This document shows, piece after piece, positions 1-10,471 of a stretch of DNA of 64,000 bases. Under the pieces are notes generated by a model, which was not told the DNA's origin, ran no database searches, and saw only the letters and a list, made by a program, of their open reading frames with translations. A program made the translations under genes and the position numbers. Origin of the DNA: Lunularia cruciata (Eukaryota > Streptophyta > Marchantiopsida > Lunulariales > Lunulariaceae); NCBI GenBank assembly GCA_948567375.1, contig OX419762.1, positions 34,601,465-34,665,464 on the forward strand. The letters run 5' to 3'. Position 1 is the stretch's first letter; each line of letters begins with the position of its first letter.

Positions 1-1824
1 ACAACTCGATTGGTATTCCTAGGATGGTCCACAAAGGGATAGAAGAAACATGCATCATGTCAAGTATCATTGCTATCAATGTGTGGTCTCTCGCCTCATG
101 TGAGCATCTCAAGTAGTCCAATCATAGTCCTTGTGTATCTTTCACATATGTGTCTTTACCCCTTGCAAGGTAAAACATCATTGACACACTGAGCATGGTG
201 TATCCCGAGCCACTTTAAGTAGCCACACATGGGGAAGCGTAGCCATGGCTAGCACAAGAATAACTATAGTAACACATGATGCTCTCCACATCTCACTATT
301 CATGCAAAACTACAACCATTCACATCCCAATTCACATGAGAAAATACAATATCTCCAAACTCAAAAAACTATAAATTCTCATAATTTTCAATTTTCATCT
401 CAAAAATTTTTAAACTAAATTCCCATGAAACTCAATCATGAAAACAAAGAGATTAGAAATGGAAATTCACAACCCGTCACTCTCCATGTGAAGTAGTCAC
501 TCTAAACCCTAAAAACCTAAAAGTCCTCATGACTTTCTAATTAATTCTCCATAGTCTTCAATCTAGATATCAATGGAACCAAAATTGGAAAATAAACAGA
601 ATAGACTATTCGTTCTTGTGAGGTCTGTAGATGAACTCTCTAAAACTCTATAATATCTTTGACTCCCTTCTCACTCTCCCGTTCCTTCCAAAGGGATTTG
701 ATTAGCTTGTCTTTAGTATGCATGATGCGGTATTGATTTCGCATCAGCCTACGCTCCTTTCCATAAAAGACCTGCCTCCTCAAGAAATCCGACGAAAATT
801 TTCACAACCATGATTGATATACTCTCCGTGATGAGAGATCTTGCTCTTCAACGTACGAATAGTACAAGGTCATACTAGATTGGACTTGAGTCCGTCGACT
901 GAGGTACTCAAAGTTTTGCATCATTTAAAGGAGGTTATCACGAGATTCAGTGCATGTATTGTAAAAGAAATATCGTACTTTAGGTGAAAAATTTGCAATC
1001 GATTGCCATTCGAACTTGGATGCTGCTGGAGAAGAAAATGAAAGTCATTTCAACATTGCATATCATCATCTTCTTGTTTCCATAATAAAACACACGTGTT
1101 TTCTCTATGCAAGAAGTGCAAAGTCAGGTTACCTTCTCCCAAACTCCCACCGCTCACACCCTCGTCACCAGGTTTAGTGAAGTACTGCAGAAGGTACAAT
1201 GTATCTTTAAATGTGCCCATAATGGAAGGGAAGACGAGGTTGGAATCATACACAACGTTGCTTCTTATTCTCAGAATCTCAGCAGGATCTGGGATTACAC
1301 GGCTCTTAGAGTACCACTCCTCTAAAATCGGATTCCATTTTAATGAAGACTGGAGAACAGTAGAACTCCCTTAACACCTAATGTCCTTTTGGTGATTATG
1401 AATCGTGTCTCCAACATGGAGTTAGGTCTAAAGGCAGTTGACATTGCTTTCTAAATTCTACCCTTCCCAACTCCGTATCTCCGCAAGGAAGAAAAGTCCT
1501 CAAGTGTTTTGCCTAAGTACTGCAGGTGGTAACCACTCTCCCTTCCTTTAGTGAAATCAATCGGGAATAGAAAGAATACACTTGATGTGTTTTCTGTGTG
1601 TAAGGAGGTACACGGTTAGACTGCATTGGAGTTTGCTTGCGGCTCTGTATCATGCGGAAGAGCACATACGGGCTGAAGTGAATAATCCATTGATATCTGC
1701 CATTGCTTCTTTTGCATACGATCACTAAAGGAATTTTGACAAGTCAACCGGATGTTACACCACCTCTCGTCGGCATGTACCGATATCCAAGAAAGAAGGT
1801 CCCATGTGAAAATTTTTGGAAAAA
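1..1824. other. Unresolved repeat-rich intergenic sequence
   Basis: I see no protein, RNA gene or transposon end I can name here. The first ~600 bases are AT-rich and repeat-like; 900-1820 is more balanced. The short open frames (all under 100 codons) overlap one another on both strands and resemble no known family. The stretch ends at the left terminus of the inverted-repeat element that follows. Confidence 0.4.
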
Positions 1825-2830
1825 GGCGACCGCGTAGGAAAAATGAAGGATGAGAAGACCCCATCAAGCCGTACAAGGGAGAGACAAAAAAAAGGTAACA
1901 TGGGGCTAAGCCCCAATAGAGTCTGTATGAGAAATGTGAAAAATAAGGACCTACTTCATGTGAAAGGTCCCATGTGAAAAATAAGGACCTACTTCATAAC
2001 TGCCTCAACTTCTCGTATCCTAGAAGACAAGCCGGTTGGGTTTGTATCGGCAAGAAGAGGATATTGATCCCAAAGTTCTCATTGTTGCTGTTACGTTGCT
2101 GATTAGCAAGTCTCTTCAAGAAGCGAAAGGTACCAAGTCAGATTCCGTATCCGATGAAATTTGCTCCAACCGCTCGAGAACCCAATCTCTAAGTTCACAC
2201 AGAAAGACTTGAGGCATTACTCATTCTGTTGCCCTTGTTATGACTTGCCACAAGAAAGTATTATATACCAACATCTACGTCTTATATGCCAACATGGTAC
2301 CAGAGTACATTTCAACGAGAAAGACAAAGGTGAAGTAAAGTTGGTAACGATCTCGATCAGCATGCGTCGAGTGGTAAGGCCCTACTCGATTTCTGCTTTA
2401 AATTTTCGTCTTCAGCTAGATAGCATGAGTATTTCTACAAGCATAAGTGCATGGCTTATCGTCAATGTGCATAAGGTAAGAGCTCAGGCTGAACTTGAGT
2501 TGCTAGTCGTACTAACTGCACTATTCCTTGAGAAATGGAATTTGCAACGATTGAAGTGAAGGGATTCGTTTGATATTAGGATTTAACCCTCCTCGATTTC
2601 ATTCTATAGAAGGTATATGGTTATTCATGGGTTCAATTTCTCTCACAAGGTTATACCTCAAGCGTTGTACGGTCAGTCTCACATCGAATCCATGTCTTTG
2701 AGAAAACCTACCGTGTAGGAGAACCTTTGACAACCTTTGTTTATTGTGGCTTAGCCCCATTCTACCTCTTTTATCCTTGTGCGGGTTTGATGGGTCAGCC
2801 CATCCTTCTAGTTATCCTACACTGTAACCT
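1825..2830. mobile_element. Unnamed TIR element, copy 1 (non-autonomous)
   Basis: The left end (1825-1914) opens with GGCGACCGCGTAGG, continues through a block reading GAAGGATG..GACCCCATCAAGCC, and closes with the palindrome GGGGCTAAGCCCC. The same block appears in reverse complement at 2748-2830, so the two ends form inverted repeats of about 85-90 bp around a ~1 kb body. The right outer tip is degraded. No transposase is visible; the 132-codon frame inside (2161-2559) matches nothing I know. Long TIRs suggest a Mutator-like or foldback element, but I could not find a convincing target-site duplication, so the superfamily is open. Related ends occur at 4847, 6053, 7409 and 36239. Confidence 0.6.
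1934..1997. repeat. Short direct duplication, 38 bp period
   Basis: The 26 bp string beginning ATGTGAAAAATAAGGACC occurs at 1934-1959 and again, identical, at 1972-1997, with a GTGAAAGGTCCC spacer. It lies just inside the left TIR of the element at 1825-2830. Its perfect identity suggests a recent slippage or unequal-exchange event. Confidence 0.8.
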
Positions 2831-2990
2831 TTCTCTTTGAGAACCAACAGCTAAAGAGATCATTATAAGCTTTAGTTCCGTTTTGGAGACTTATGTGACA
2901 AAGGTGGAGGAGGGATCTTTTTCTCTCCTGATGTTATTGCGGCATATGAGAGATAGTCTATCCACACGGGCGTACGATGTGTCACACCAT

Positions 2991-3796
2991 TTGTAAAATT
3001 ACATCTAGATTGCTCAAACTTTGGAGCAGTAGTGTTTGTAATCAGAGGTATTTTGGCAGTTACTCATAGACTACTTGTTGACTATCAGATTTCTTGTTTG
3101 GGGTGATGATTCCATAGTAGGGCCCACTATCACTTGCACCATTTGCACCGTCGGGTGTGTTGTCAATGAGACCATTAGGGTGGAGATCTAGGTCAAAATC
3201 AGAGGTATACCTTGGAAGTGTAGATCTAGAGAGCACACTTCTTTGATGTTGAGCCTTTGAGTTCCTAGCTAGAGTGGATAGAAAACCGGCGAGCGTTACT
3301 TGGAGTCTTTTAGCTAGAGTGCGTGTGGCTTGACTATAATTAGTGCACAATTTTTTGTAATGTCATGCTAGTTGTAGCATCGCATCTAGATTGCTAAGAC
3401 TTTGGAGTAGTAGTGTTGGTAGCCAAAGGTATTTTGGCAATTACTCATAGACTACTTGTTGACGGTCAGATTTCCTGTTTGGGGTACTGAATACATGGTG
3501 GTGCACACCATCGCGTGCACAGTTTGCAATGTCAAGTGTACCGTCAATGGGACTGTTAGGGTTGGAGATCTAGGTCAAAATCAAAGGTATACATTGGAAG
3601 TGCAGCTTTAGAGAGTTCACTTCTTTGATGTTGAGCTTTCAAGTTCTTGGTCTAGAGTGGATAAAAAGCCGGTGAGCGTCACCTGGAGTCTTTTAGCTAG
3701 AGTGGGTGTGGCTTGACCAAAATTAGTGCCTAGTTATCGGCATATTGTTGAGTGAAAGATCAAGTACTAATATGATTGAGTGTGATTTGAGTTATG
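2991..3796. repeat. Tandem pair of a ~370 bp repeat
   Basis: Unit 1 (2991-3354) and unit 2 (3355 to about 3740, with a tail to 3796) share long blocks. Examples are CTAGATTGCT.A.ACTTTGGAG.AGTAGTGTT, ATTACTCATAGACTACTTGTTGA and TGGAGTCTTTTAGCTAGAGTG. A third copy, including the tail, lies 58 kb away at 61712-62135, so this is a dispersed family and not a local duplication only. Its identity is unknown; a piece of an LTR or of a transposon leader is the simplest reading, because the distant copy precedes gag-like sequence and this pair precedes a LINE fragment. Confidence 0.75.
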
Positions 3797-4011
3797 GAAA
3801 AATTGATTATTGTGGCACTTGAGAGTCTATGTATGACTTATGTCTGAGTTGTGCATCTATAGTGTGTGATGTTGAAAGCGATGTATGTTGTGTAGCAATG
3901 TATATACGCACGATAGAGGACTTTCCATCTTTTGTTTCACTATTGTTAGATTGGATTAGAGATTTATAGTCTTCCTTGATGGAGCGATAGTGTCAGCATA
4001 CACTACATTCT

Positions 4012-4790
4012 CTCTTAGTTGACTTGTCCATTCCTTGGGCTACTAGAGCACATCTTTGCTCTTGCTCTGGCCAAGGTGCAATCTCTTGGATCCTAGCTCG
4101 ACCATGCATTAGTGCATTCTGACTCACACTAGTTATTGCCTCTATAGCAATGAGATTTTGCCTAGATTTGGTCCAACCATCTTCATCTTCATTACTCACT
4201 TGTGAATGTGGTTCTACAGAAGATGAAATTGCGGTCCATATGACATGGTGTCCTTTTGGAGGACAGAGGATAACTACCCATGATGCTATTAGGGACATAG
4301 TGTTTGCTATTGCATGAGAGAATGGATACTTGGCTTGGAGGGAGCGTTTGTATGCTTTGCAGACAACACATGTAAGGGCAAACTTATACTTGGTCCGAGA
4401 TGATAATAGCGGATGTCGTGGTTACTGACCTTACGCGTGATACAGTTTTGGAGGGAGTGATTACCCATCCCCTTGGATGGGCAGCGAGTGTAGTAGCAGC
4501 TCGCAAGGTCTCCAAGTATAGGGGTATGCAGCGAGGTCACCTCTTTGTTCCTCTACCCTTGGAGTTATATGGAGCAATGGACATAGCATTCGACACATTT
4601 GGTAGGGAGTGTACGAGAGTTTATCATGTTAAGCGCCAAGGGGTACCACTCTCACTCTCATACTTTGTAGCATATTTTAGACAACATGTGTCCATTGCTC
4701 AATAGAGTGCAATGGCCGATGCAATCCATAGGAGAGCAATCACACTAGATGATGCTTCTTTGGATACTCCTGTTGTTTATAGATGATACG
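4012..4790 (+). mobile_element. LINE (non-LTR) 3' fragment, C-terminal part of ORF2
   Basis: Two + strand frames carry the typical end of a plant LINE ORF2 protein, downstream of the reverse transcriptase. The first (4012-4430) has the post-RT stretch WATRAHLCSCSGQGAISWIL. It is followed by a zinc-knuckle-like C-x-C-G...H-x4-C-P-F-G-G module and the motif THDAIRDI. The second frame (from 4400) continues with ADVVVTDLTRDTVLEGVITH and LFVPLPLELYGAM, the classic closing block of these proteins. There are in-frame stops near 4138 and 4315 and a frame change near 4395, so the copy is dead. No RT catalytic motif is visible upstream; the piece is 5'-truncated, as usual for LINEs. The tandem repeat lies directly upstream, and no clear poly-A tail is seen before the TIR end at 4847. 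Confidence 0.75.
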
Positions 4791-4846
4791 ACTTGTAGCT
4801 CGAATATCTTAGGTGCAATAAAGCAGATATCTCATATCGACTCTAT

Positions 4847-4935
4847 GGGGGCTTAGCCCCATTTTACCTATTTTGTCTCACCCTTGTACGACTTGATGGG
4901 GTCTTCCCATCCTTAGTGTTTTCTATGCTGTCGCC
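4847..4935 (-). mobile_element. Solitary right-hand end of the unnamed TIR family
   Basis: Reading on the + strand, the palindrome GGGGCTTAGCCCC is followed by ATTTTACC, then CTTGATGGGGTCTTCCCATCC, and ends near TGCTGTCGCC. This is the reverse complement of the end at 1825-1914. No matching left end lies close by, so it is a solo end or the far end of a larger element that begins at 1825 and encloses the repeat and LINE sequence. Confidence 0.6.
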
Positions 4936-6052
4936 CTTTCATTTTCCCATAAGTTGAGGTCCATTCAGCATATGTAAAACTTCGTGGAAACCAAAATCTC
5001 TCGCAATTTCCAACCGTAGATCCAAAACATTGTCCAAAATATTACGGAGATCATGTAAGTCACCAAAATATACTTGTATACAATTGCATATTACTCAAAT
5101 ACCAATGCATACAACATCTCAGTTTAAAACTAAAAAAATTTTGGAATTAGACTCAGTCATGTGTCCTCCACCGCAAATTCTGTTGCATGACGTATTCGCT
5201 AAAACGAAACGAGGTAGAAATCTCAAACGGTAGGGAGCACTTCCGTCGCAAATTCCCCACCTACTGTTACCATCTACTGATGAACAATGACACCTCTTTC
5301 TCCAACAAATTGCAGAAATTACATGTCGTTAGTCTGACTGCAATGGATCCGTCAATGGAACTCGTTCCGCTAATAGTAGACGTGACGAAGTCATGCAGAA
5401 ATTTGAGACACTGCTTTCGTATCAACTTTGACTAGTGGTCTTGCACCTAAACGTTTAGGCTGATGGTATTAGTCTCCTTTCATCCATGTTCCGCGTTTAT
5501 ATCTACAGTACATCTTGATTCATTCTTTGCCATCTAACTACCCAACATACTTGATATACTCGTAATGTTCTTGTACGACCAGACAATATCTGAATAACCT
5601 ATTCCACTAGTACCCGTTCAAATCCAAAGGTCATGAAAACGAAGCATAAAGTTTCATGCTTTCATGCAATTCCATACCAGACCAGAAGTATCCGTTCGTT
5701 TCTCAGTAGAATTCGAGAAGCAAATGAGTGACGGATCGATGATCCCACTGAACAGGAAAAAGTCGGATTACCAGGTTCTGTTCTTGTCATTTTATATCTT
5801 TACATTTTAATGTTGTGAGTACGAGAAATTAGGGCTAATGGATCGGACCCAGGCCCAACTTTCGACATCCACTATGGATACTTGTGGTCCCGAGGTATGC
5901 AGGAAAAGAATGGAGAATGCCACTGGATTAAAAAACCCCGAGTTACAGTAATTGATCATCTACACTGAGCTGTTAACAGGCTATCTGAAAAGGTCAGGAG
6001 GAGATGTTTTCAGCTCCACAACGCACTATTTGTCAGTAAGTAAACGTAAAAT
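4936..6052. other. Unresolved spacer
   Basis: No gene or named repeat is supported. The short frames (under 85 codons) are unlike any family I know. It separates two inverted-repeat ends of the same element family (4847-4935 and 6053-6164). Confidence 0.4.
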
Positions 6053-7518
6053 GCGACCGCATGTTATAGCAAGAAGGATGGGAAGACCCCCATCGAGCCG
6101 TACAAGGAAAAGACCCATCAAGCCGTACAAGAAAAGATAAAGGGAGTAAACTGGGGCTAAGCCCGTAAGTAGATTTCGATTTCCCCCTTTCTCAAGTCTA
6201 AGTTGCTAAGTTTTTAAAAATAGTTGCTTACCGAAGGTTGATTTAGAAGTTTTACTTCCACGTGAAAATATCAACTAAACATCACACACTTCAAACATGG
6301 CAATCACTTGGATTGTGCTCCAAACACTGTTCACGCTACGGTAGCTGGTCCCACCCATCTCTCCTGCGGTTGCTGCCTCCTTCTGCTGCTACTAATGCTC
6401 ATCATACTTTGCGCAAACTGCTCTTTTCCTCTGCTTGTTAATCCCACCTATGGTGGTTGGTGTTCGGAGACCTCGTGCTTCGAAATAGTTGACAATCTGG
6501 CCACATACAATAAGTCTTCTTCATAGCCCCCTGTCAAAGAAAAATCCATAGCTCTCACTAAACTAGACTATTTCAGAGAAAATTCTGCCGCTTCTGAACC
6601 ATCAACATGAGGACACCGTTATCCAAGCAGTTGGCAAGCATGTTCCTCGTGTTCTAAATCCCATTGGCTGTAAGTCCATTCAGCACGCGGAAGAATCGTC
6701 CAGACATCGTTCTATCTGCTGCCATTTCTTTCTCTCCAAGGATTGTCTCAGAAATAAACTCGAGGATTGAGGCCTCTTCCTCTCGCAACTACCCACCTTC
6801 CAGACATCACTAGATTCTTGTCTCAAGTGCAATTTAAGAGATGATTATGACGATGTGATCTTCGCTACCACCCACCGTACTAGCTGCTACGACTAAGTTA
6901 GCGCTAGTACCAAATAAGCTGCGGCCAACTGTGGAGATTCGGCGGACCGCGATAAACCACAACCTTGAGACTCCTGGTCTGGACACGGCCTGCCAAAAAC
7001 TGCAGCTAACTTTAGAACTGCACCTCTGGATCCACACAGCCGAGATTGACAACGACTGGAAACGCCTGGTCTGGAAACGGCCCGATTTCACCAGGCTAAC
7101 TTTGGAGCAACCACAGCCAACTTTAGACCTCAGAGAATCTCTCTATACCGTCCCCGTCGGGTGACGTACGAGGTCGATAATGAATGCCTTGCGCTTTCTG
7201 GTCTGGAACCCAGCAGCTTTAAATTAGTAAGTCGTAGTTAGAAATAGCGGCAGCCAAGTTTAGAGATTCCCTGGAGACTTTCTCCATCACCACATACAAG
7301 GTCGACCATGTCCGGATACACATGGGTTGTCGTATTGGATGTATGCGCCAGCGACCTCCATTAGATTGACCTGATTTGGGTTTTTAGGACAACCTATTAC
7401 ACCTTGACTCTAGCCCCATTTTTTTTTCCTTGACGCCTTTTTATTTTTTTATTTTTTTTTCTTTCCCTTGTGCGGCTTGATGGGGTCTTCCCATCCTTCG
7501 TTTTCTTACGCGGTCGCC
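6053..7518. mobile_element. Unnamed TIR element, copy 2 (non-autonomous, ~1.47 kb)
   Basis: The left end (6053-6164) starts GCGACCGCATG, carries the GGATGGGAAGACCCC block and ends in GGGGCTAAGCCC. Within it the CCATC.AGCCGTACAAG segment is duplicated. The right end (7409-7518) is the reverse complement: CTAGCCCCAT, an expanded T-rich run, GCGGCTTGATGGGGTCTTCC, and ACGCGGTCGCC at the tip. The ~1.2 kb body has no transposase. It carries an internal array of short repeats with the core GCYAACTTTAGA (separate entry). No target duplication was found. It is the best-preserved pair of ends of this family in the window. Confidence 0.65.
6896..7270 (+). repeat. Subterminal-type repeat array inside TIR element copy 2
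   Basis: Related motifs recur in one orientation: GCGGCCAACTGTGGAGATTC (6921), GCAGCTAACTTTAGAAC (7002), AGGCTAACTTTGGAGC (7093), CAGCCAACTTTAGACCT (7114) and CAGCCAAGTTTAGAGATTCC (7251). A second motif, CTGGTCTGGA, recurs at about 6973, 7067 and 7198. The spacing of about 93 bp suggests decayed tandem units. Such arrays near transposon ends often bind the transposase; that role is inferred. Confidence 0.55.
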
Positions 7519-9660
7519 TTCACACTCCATACACCTAAACCTATTAAGGATTTAAATCTGAGTAAGGCTTTTCAATGTTTAATATGACATTAGAATTAGG
7601 GTTTAACCCATAAAAATTTCATGGGGATGTTGTAAGAAGTTTGCGGCTAGACACGCAACCATTTATTGAAATTCATTCAATTTAAAAAGAAGGCATATAT
7701 ATGGCAGACAGAGGCTAGTAGTGGAACAATATTACGGAGTACCATACTCCTATTGTTGTTACTACTGGACTATATAAGCCTAACTAGAAATGCAATATAA
7801 AAGCCAACTAGAATATAAAGCCATTGAATATTAAACCCAATTGGAATATGGTAATTTCGAAAACAAAGAAATTTGAAGTTTGCCTGGAAATCTATTATTT
7901 TCCAAAGTAGGTGTAGCTAAGAACCCTTTTGCAATAGGAGCCACTAGAGTAGATAAAAGATCTTGAGTTATATTAGAGATGCAAGTAGTAAAGCTCTAAT
8001 TCTTCTCTTCATATATTTAGGAAATTTTTATCATTAATAAATAAAATATAAGACAAAGGGCACTCATTTATTCCATGTAAGCTATTAAATAATTTTTTGT
8101 GCTTTCAATAATTTCATAAGCATTAATTAAAAATATTTACATCAATTTATGAGTCTTATTTTGTGACTTTTTTAAATTACTTCACTTTTGGTTTTCATGC
8201 AAAAGTATACAAGTATACAATCTTGTAACACTGAAATTTATGTTTCTTACAAAAATTTATAGCAAATTATACCCCAAATAGACATACTAGGCAAAATAGT
8301 AAAGGTGTGATACTCAAGGTTAGCCTGAATTCAAGAAATGAGCACCTTTGTTTACAAATGTAAGTACGTTTGTTTCTCATTTAGGTTGAACCTTTGATTG
8401 TGATTATAGCAATGGTCACGGAAAAAAGAGTGCATGTATTGGCTATATGATTGATTATAATAAATGTAATGCACCAAAGCTTACAAAAATAGAAGATTTA
8501 ACTCCTTTCTTGTTATGATAACTAATTATGGATTGAAGAGGTAAGCAATTGGACTCTGTGGTTAATGGTTATTCCTCAAACCCAAAGAGTATTAATGTGC
8601 TTAGTAAATTTCCATGGTGGTCATGAGAGCACATCAAGATAAAAAGAACAGGGAATTCAACTCCCAAGGTTTGGAATCATATTCTATGGTTGTTAAAGAA
8701 ACAAATAACTAGACGGAAAGGGTTAAGAATCAGATTCCAAATGTAAAGAATGAAACTTGATGCCACTTATTTTAAGGGTGAATCTCCAACATACCTTCAA
8801 GGCTCAAGATAGTGCTTACGAGGAACTCAATGCTAAAAAAATGGTTGCACCCAACAACAAAATACTAAACCATTTGTTCTCGTATGGCTGAAGATAATGC
8901 GTCATTCTATAGAAACTTTGTATGAAACACTATCAAAAAATAATTTATTTTTGGGGACAATACCTTTACTTATAATTATCAAAATGAAATAATTTTGAAA
9001 TATAAGTATCTGAAAAAAATGTAAATTAAAGAATGGAAAATTTATTTAAAGATATCATTTATAACATACGTACTTGTCCAAATTTAGGATACCACCAAAA
9101 GACTTGAATACTAGAAACAAAGGTACTTAATACCAGGTTTTCTGAAATTTTGAAGTATTTTAATTTTTGAAGTTAAAAATATACTAAATTATATTAAGAC
9201 ATACCATGCATAGCTCTCCGTCCTTGAACTTATTAGAAAATTAGTTTCTTTGAACTAAGAAACCTGAATTTGAGGATTTTTTATTGTTATGTAAAGCACG
9301 ATATGCTTCATTCTCCCTGGTCAAACTTCCACTTCAAAAAGTCCTAGCTTTTGATTTAATTATAACATGGATCTCCTTGATCAATTTTTTTTTCAAAGAC
9401 TGTCATCCTTTAAATTCTTTTTAACAAGGTATTCTAGCTAGTCTATGTAAAGCTAAGCACCCACTTTTGCGTAGCAAACCCAAGTGTAAAATCATGCATA
9501 GAAAACCTACTTTAGTCATTTATGCATGGTATACCTAAGTCTCTATCTATACATGCAAACCTAGTCACCTATTTACAACATGATTATATTTCTATTCAAA
9601 GCAAAACATGATTAAATTTTGTTCCCAAAAAACAGCACTCAAGAAATTTTACAAATAAGA

Positions 9661-9816
9661 AATTAAGAGAGACCAAAGAGAATAAGAAGCTTAAAGATAT
9701 TATTATATGGTTTTGGCTTTAAGACAAGAAAAACAATCAATAAAGGATATAAATAAGCACAAAATGATAGATAATTAAGAAGAGTCCAAAGAATAAGAAG
9801 CTAAAATTATATATAT
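9661..9816. repeat. Diverged direct duplication, ~112 bp period
   Basis: AATTAAGAGAGACCAAAGAG...AATAAGAAGCT at about 9660-9693 is matched by AATTAAGAAGAGTCCAAAG AATAAGAAGCT at about 9773-9805. Both are followed by A/T-rich ATATTA-type sequence. It is an old local duplication in the AT-rich block. Confidence 0.5.
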
Positions 9817-10126
9817 AATATTAGATATGATTTCTGAATTATCATGTTTCAAACATTTTAAAAGATTATATTTATAGGCTAAAGCATACAAAGCCTGCAA
9901 ACATTAGATGCAAAATAAGACCTTAAATACCCAATTGAAATAGGAAACTCAAAGATAACAAAAGACCAAATTAAGAATAAATCAACTAAGAAATTTTTTA
10001 TATAACCAAAATATTAAAATAAAATAGTTCAATAAAAGGTTTCAAAAATTAGAAAACACCAAATAAGGGAAAATATACCTGAATATTTTATTTTTTTGAT
10101 ATATCTTGTAGTAAGAGGATTTTAAT

Positions 10127-10128
<2 letters not shown>

Positions 10129-10189
<61 letters not shown>
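10129..10189. repeat. (AT)n microsatellite, ~30 units
   Basis: An uninterrupted run of alternating A and T spans about 61 bases. It is self-complementary and can extrude as a hairpin. The length is prone to assembly and replication error. Confidence 0.95.
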
Positions 10190-10192
<3 letters not shown>

Positions 10193-10351
10193 GTTTCATG
10201 CTCATAAATGTTTACAAATATTTAATTTAGCATTATGCATATTCAACTCTTATTATTCTCTCAGAACCTTAGAAGCTGAATATTAAAATTTTATAATAAT
10301 AATTAGTAAGAGCTATAATAATTTTAGAATAGTTTTAAGTTGGTTATCAAC

Positions 10352-10471
10352 TAAGAGACTTTGCTGATTATTCTAGCTAAGTTCTTTGTCGTATTGGACT
10401 CCGCCATTTCAGTTCTCTAGCAAATTGATTAATCAAGAAGACGTAATTCCATTCATTAACAAAGTCTCTTA
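10352..10471. repeat. Inverted repeat, 12 bp perfect arms
   Basis: TAAGAGACTTTG at 10352-10363 pairs with CAAAGTCTCTTA at 10460-10471. The outer flanks (AGTTGGTTATCAAC and the complement of GTCAAACAACTC) extend the pairing imperfectly. The ~96-base loop is less AT-rich than its surroundings. It could be a small foldback element; no target duplication was found. Confidence 0.45.

Noticed and set aside
2161-2559. 132-codon frame inside the first TIR element, considered as a transposase
   Set aside because: No DDE, zinc-finger or other transposase feature is visible, and the start is not an ATG.
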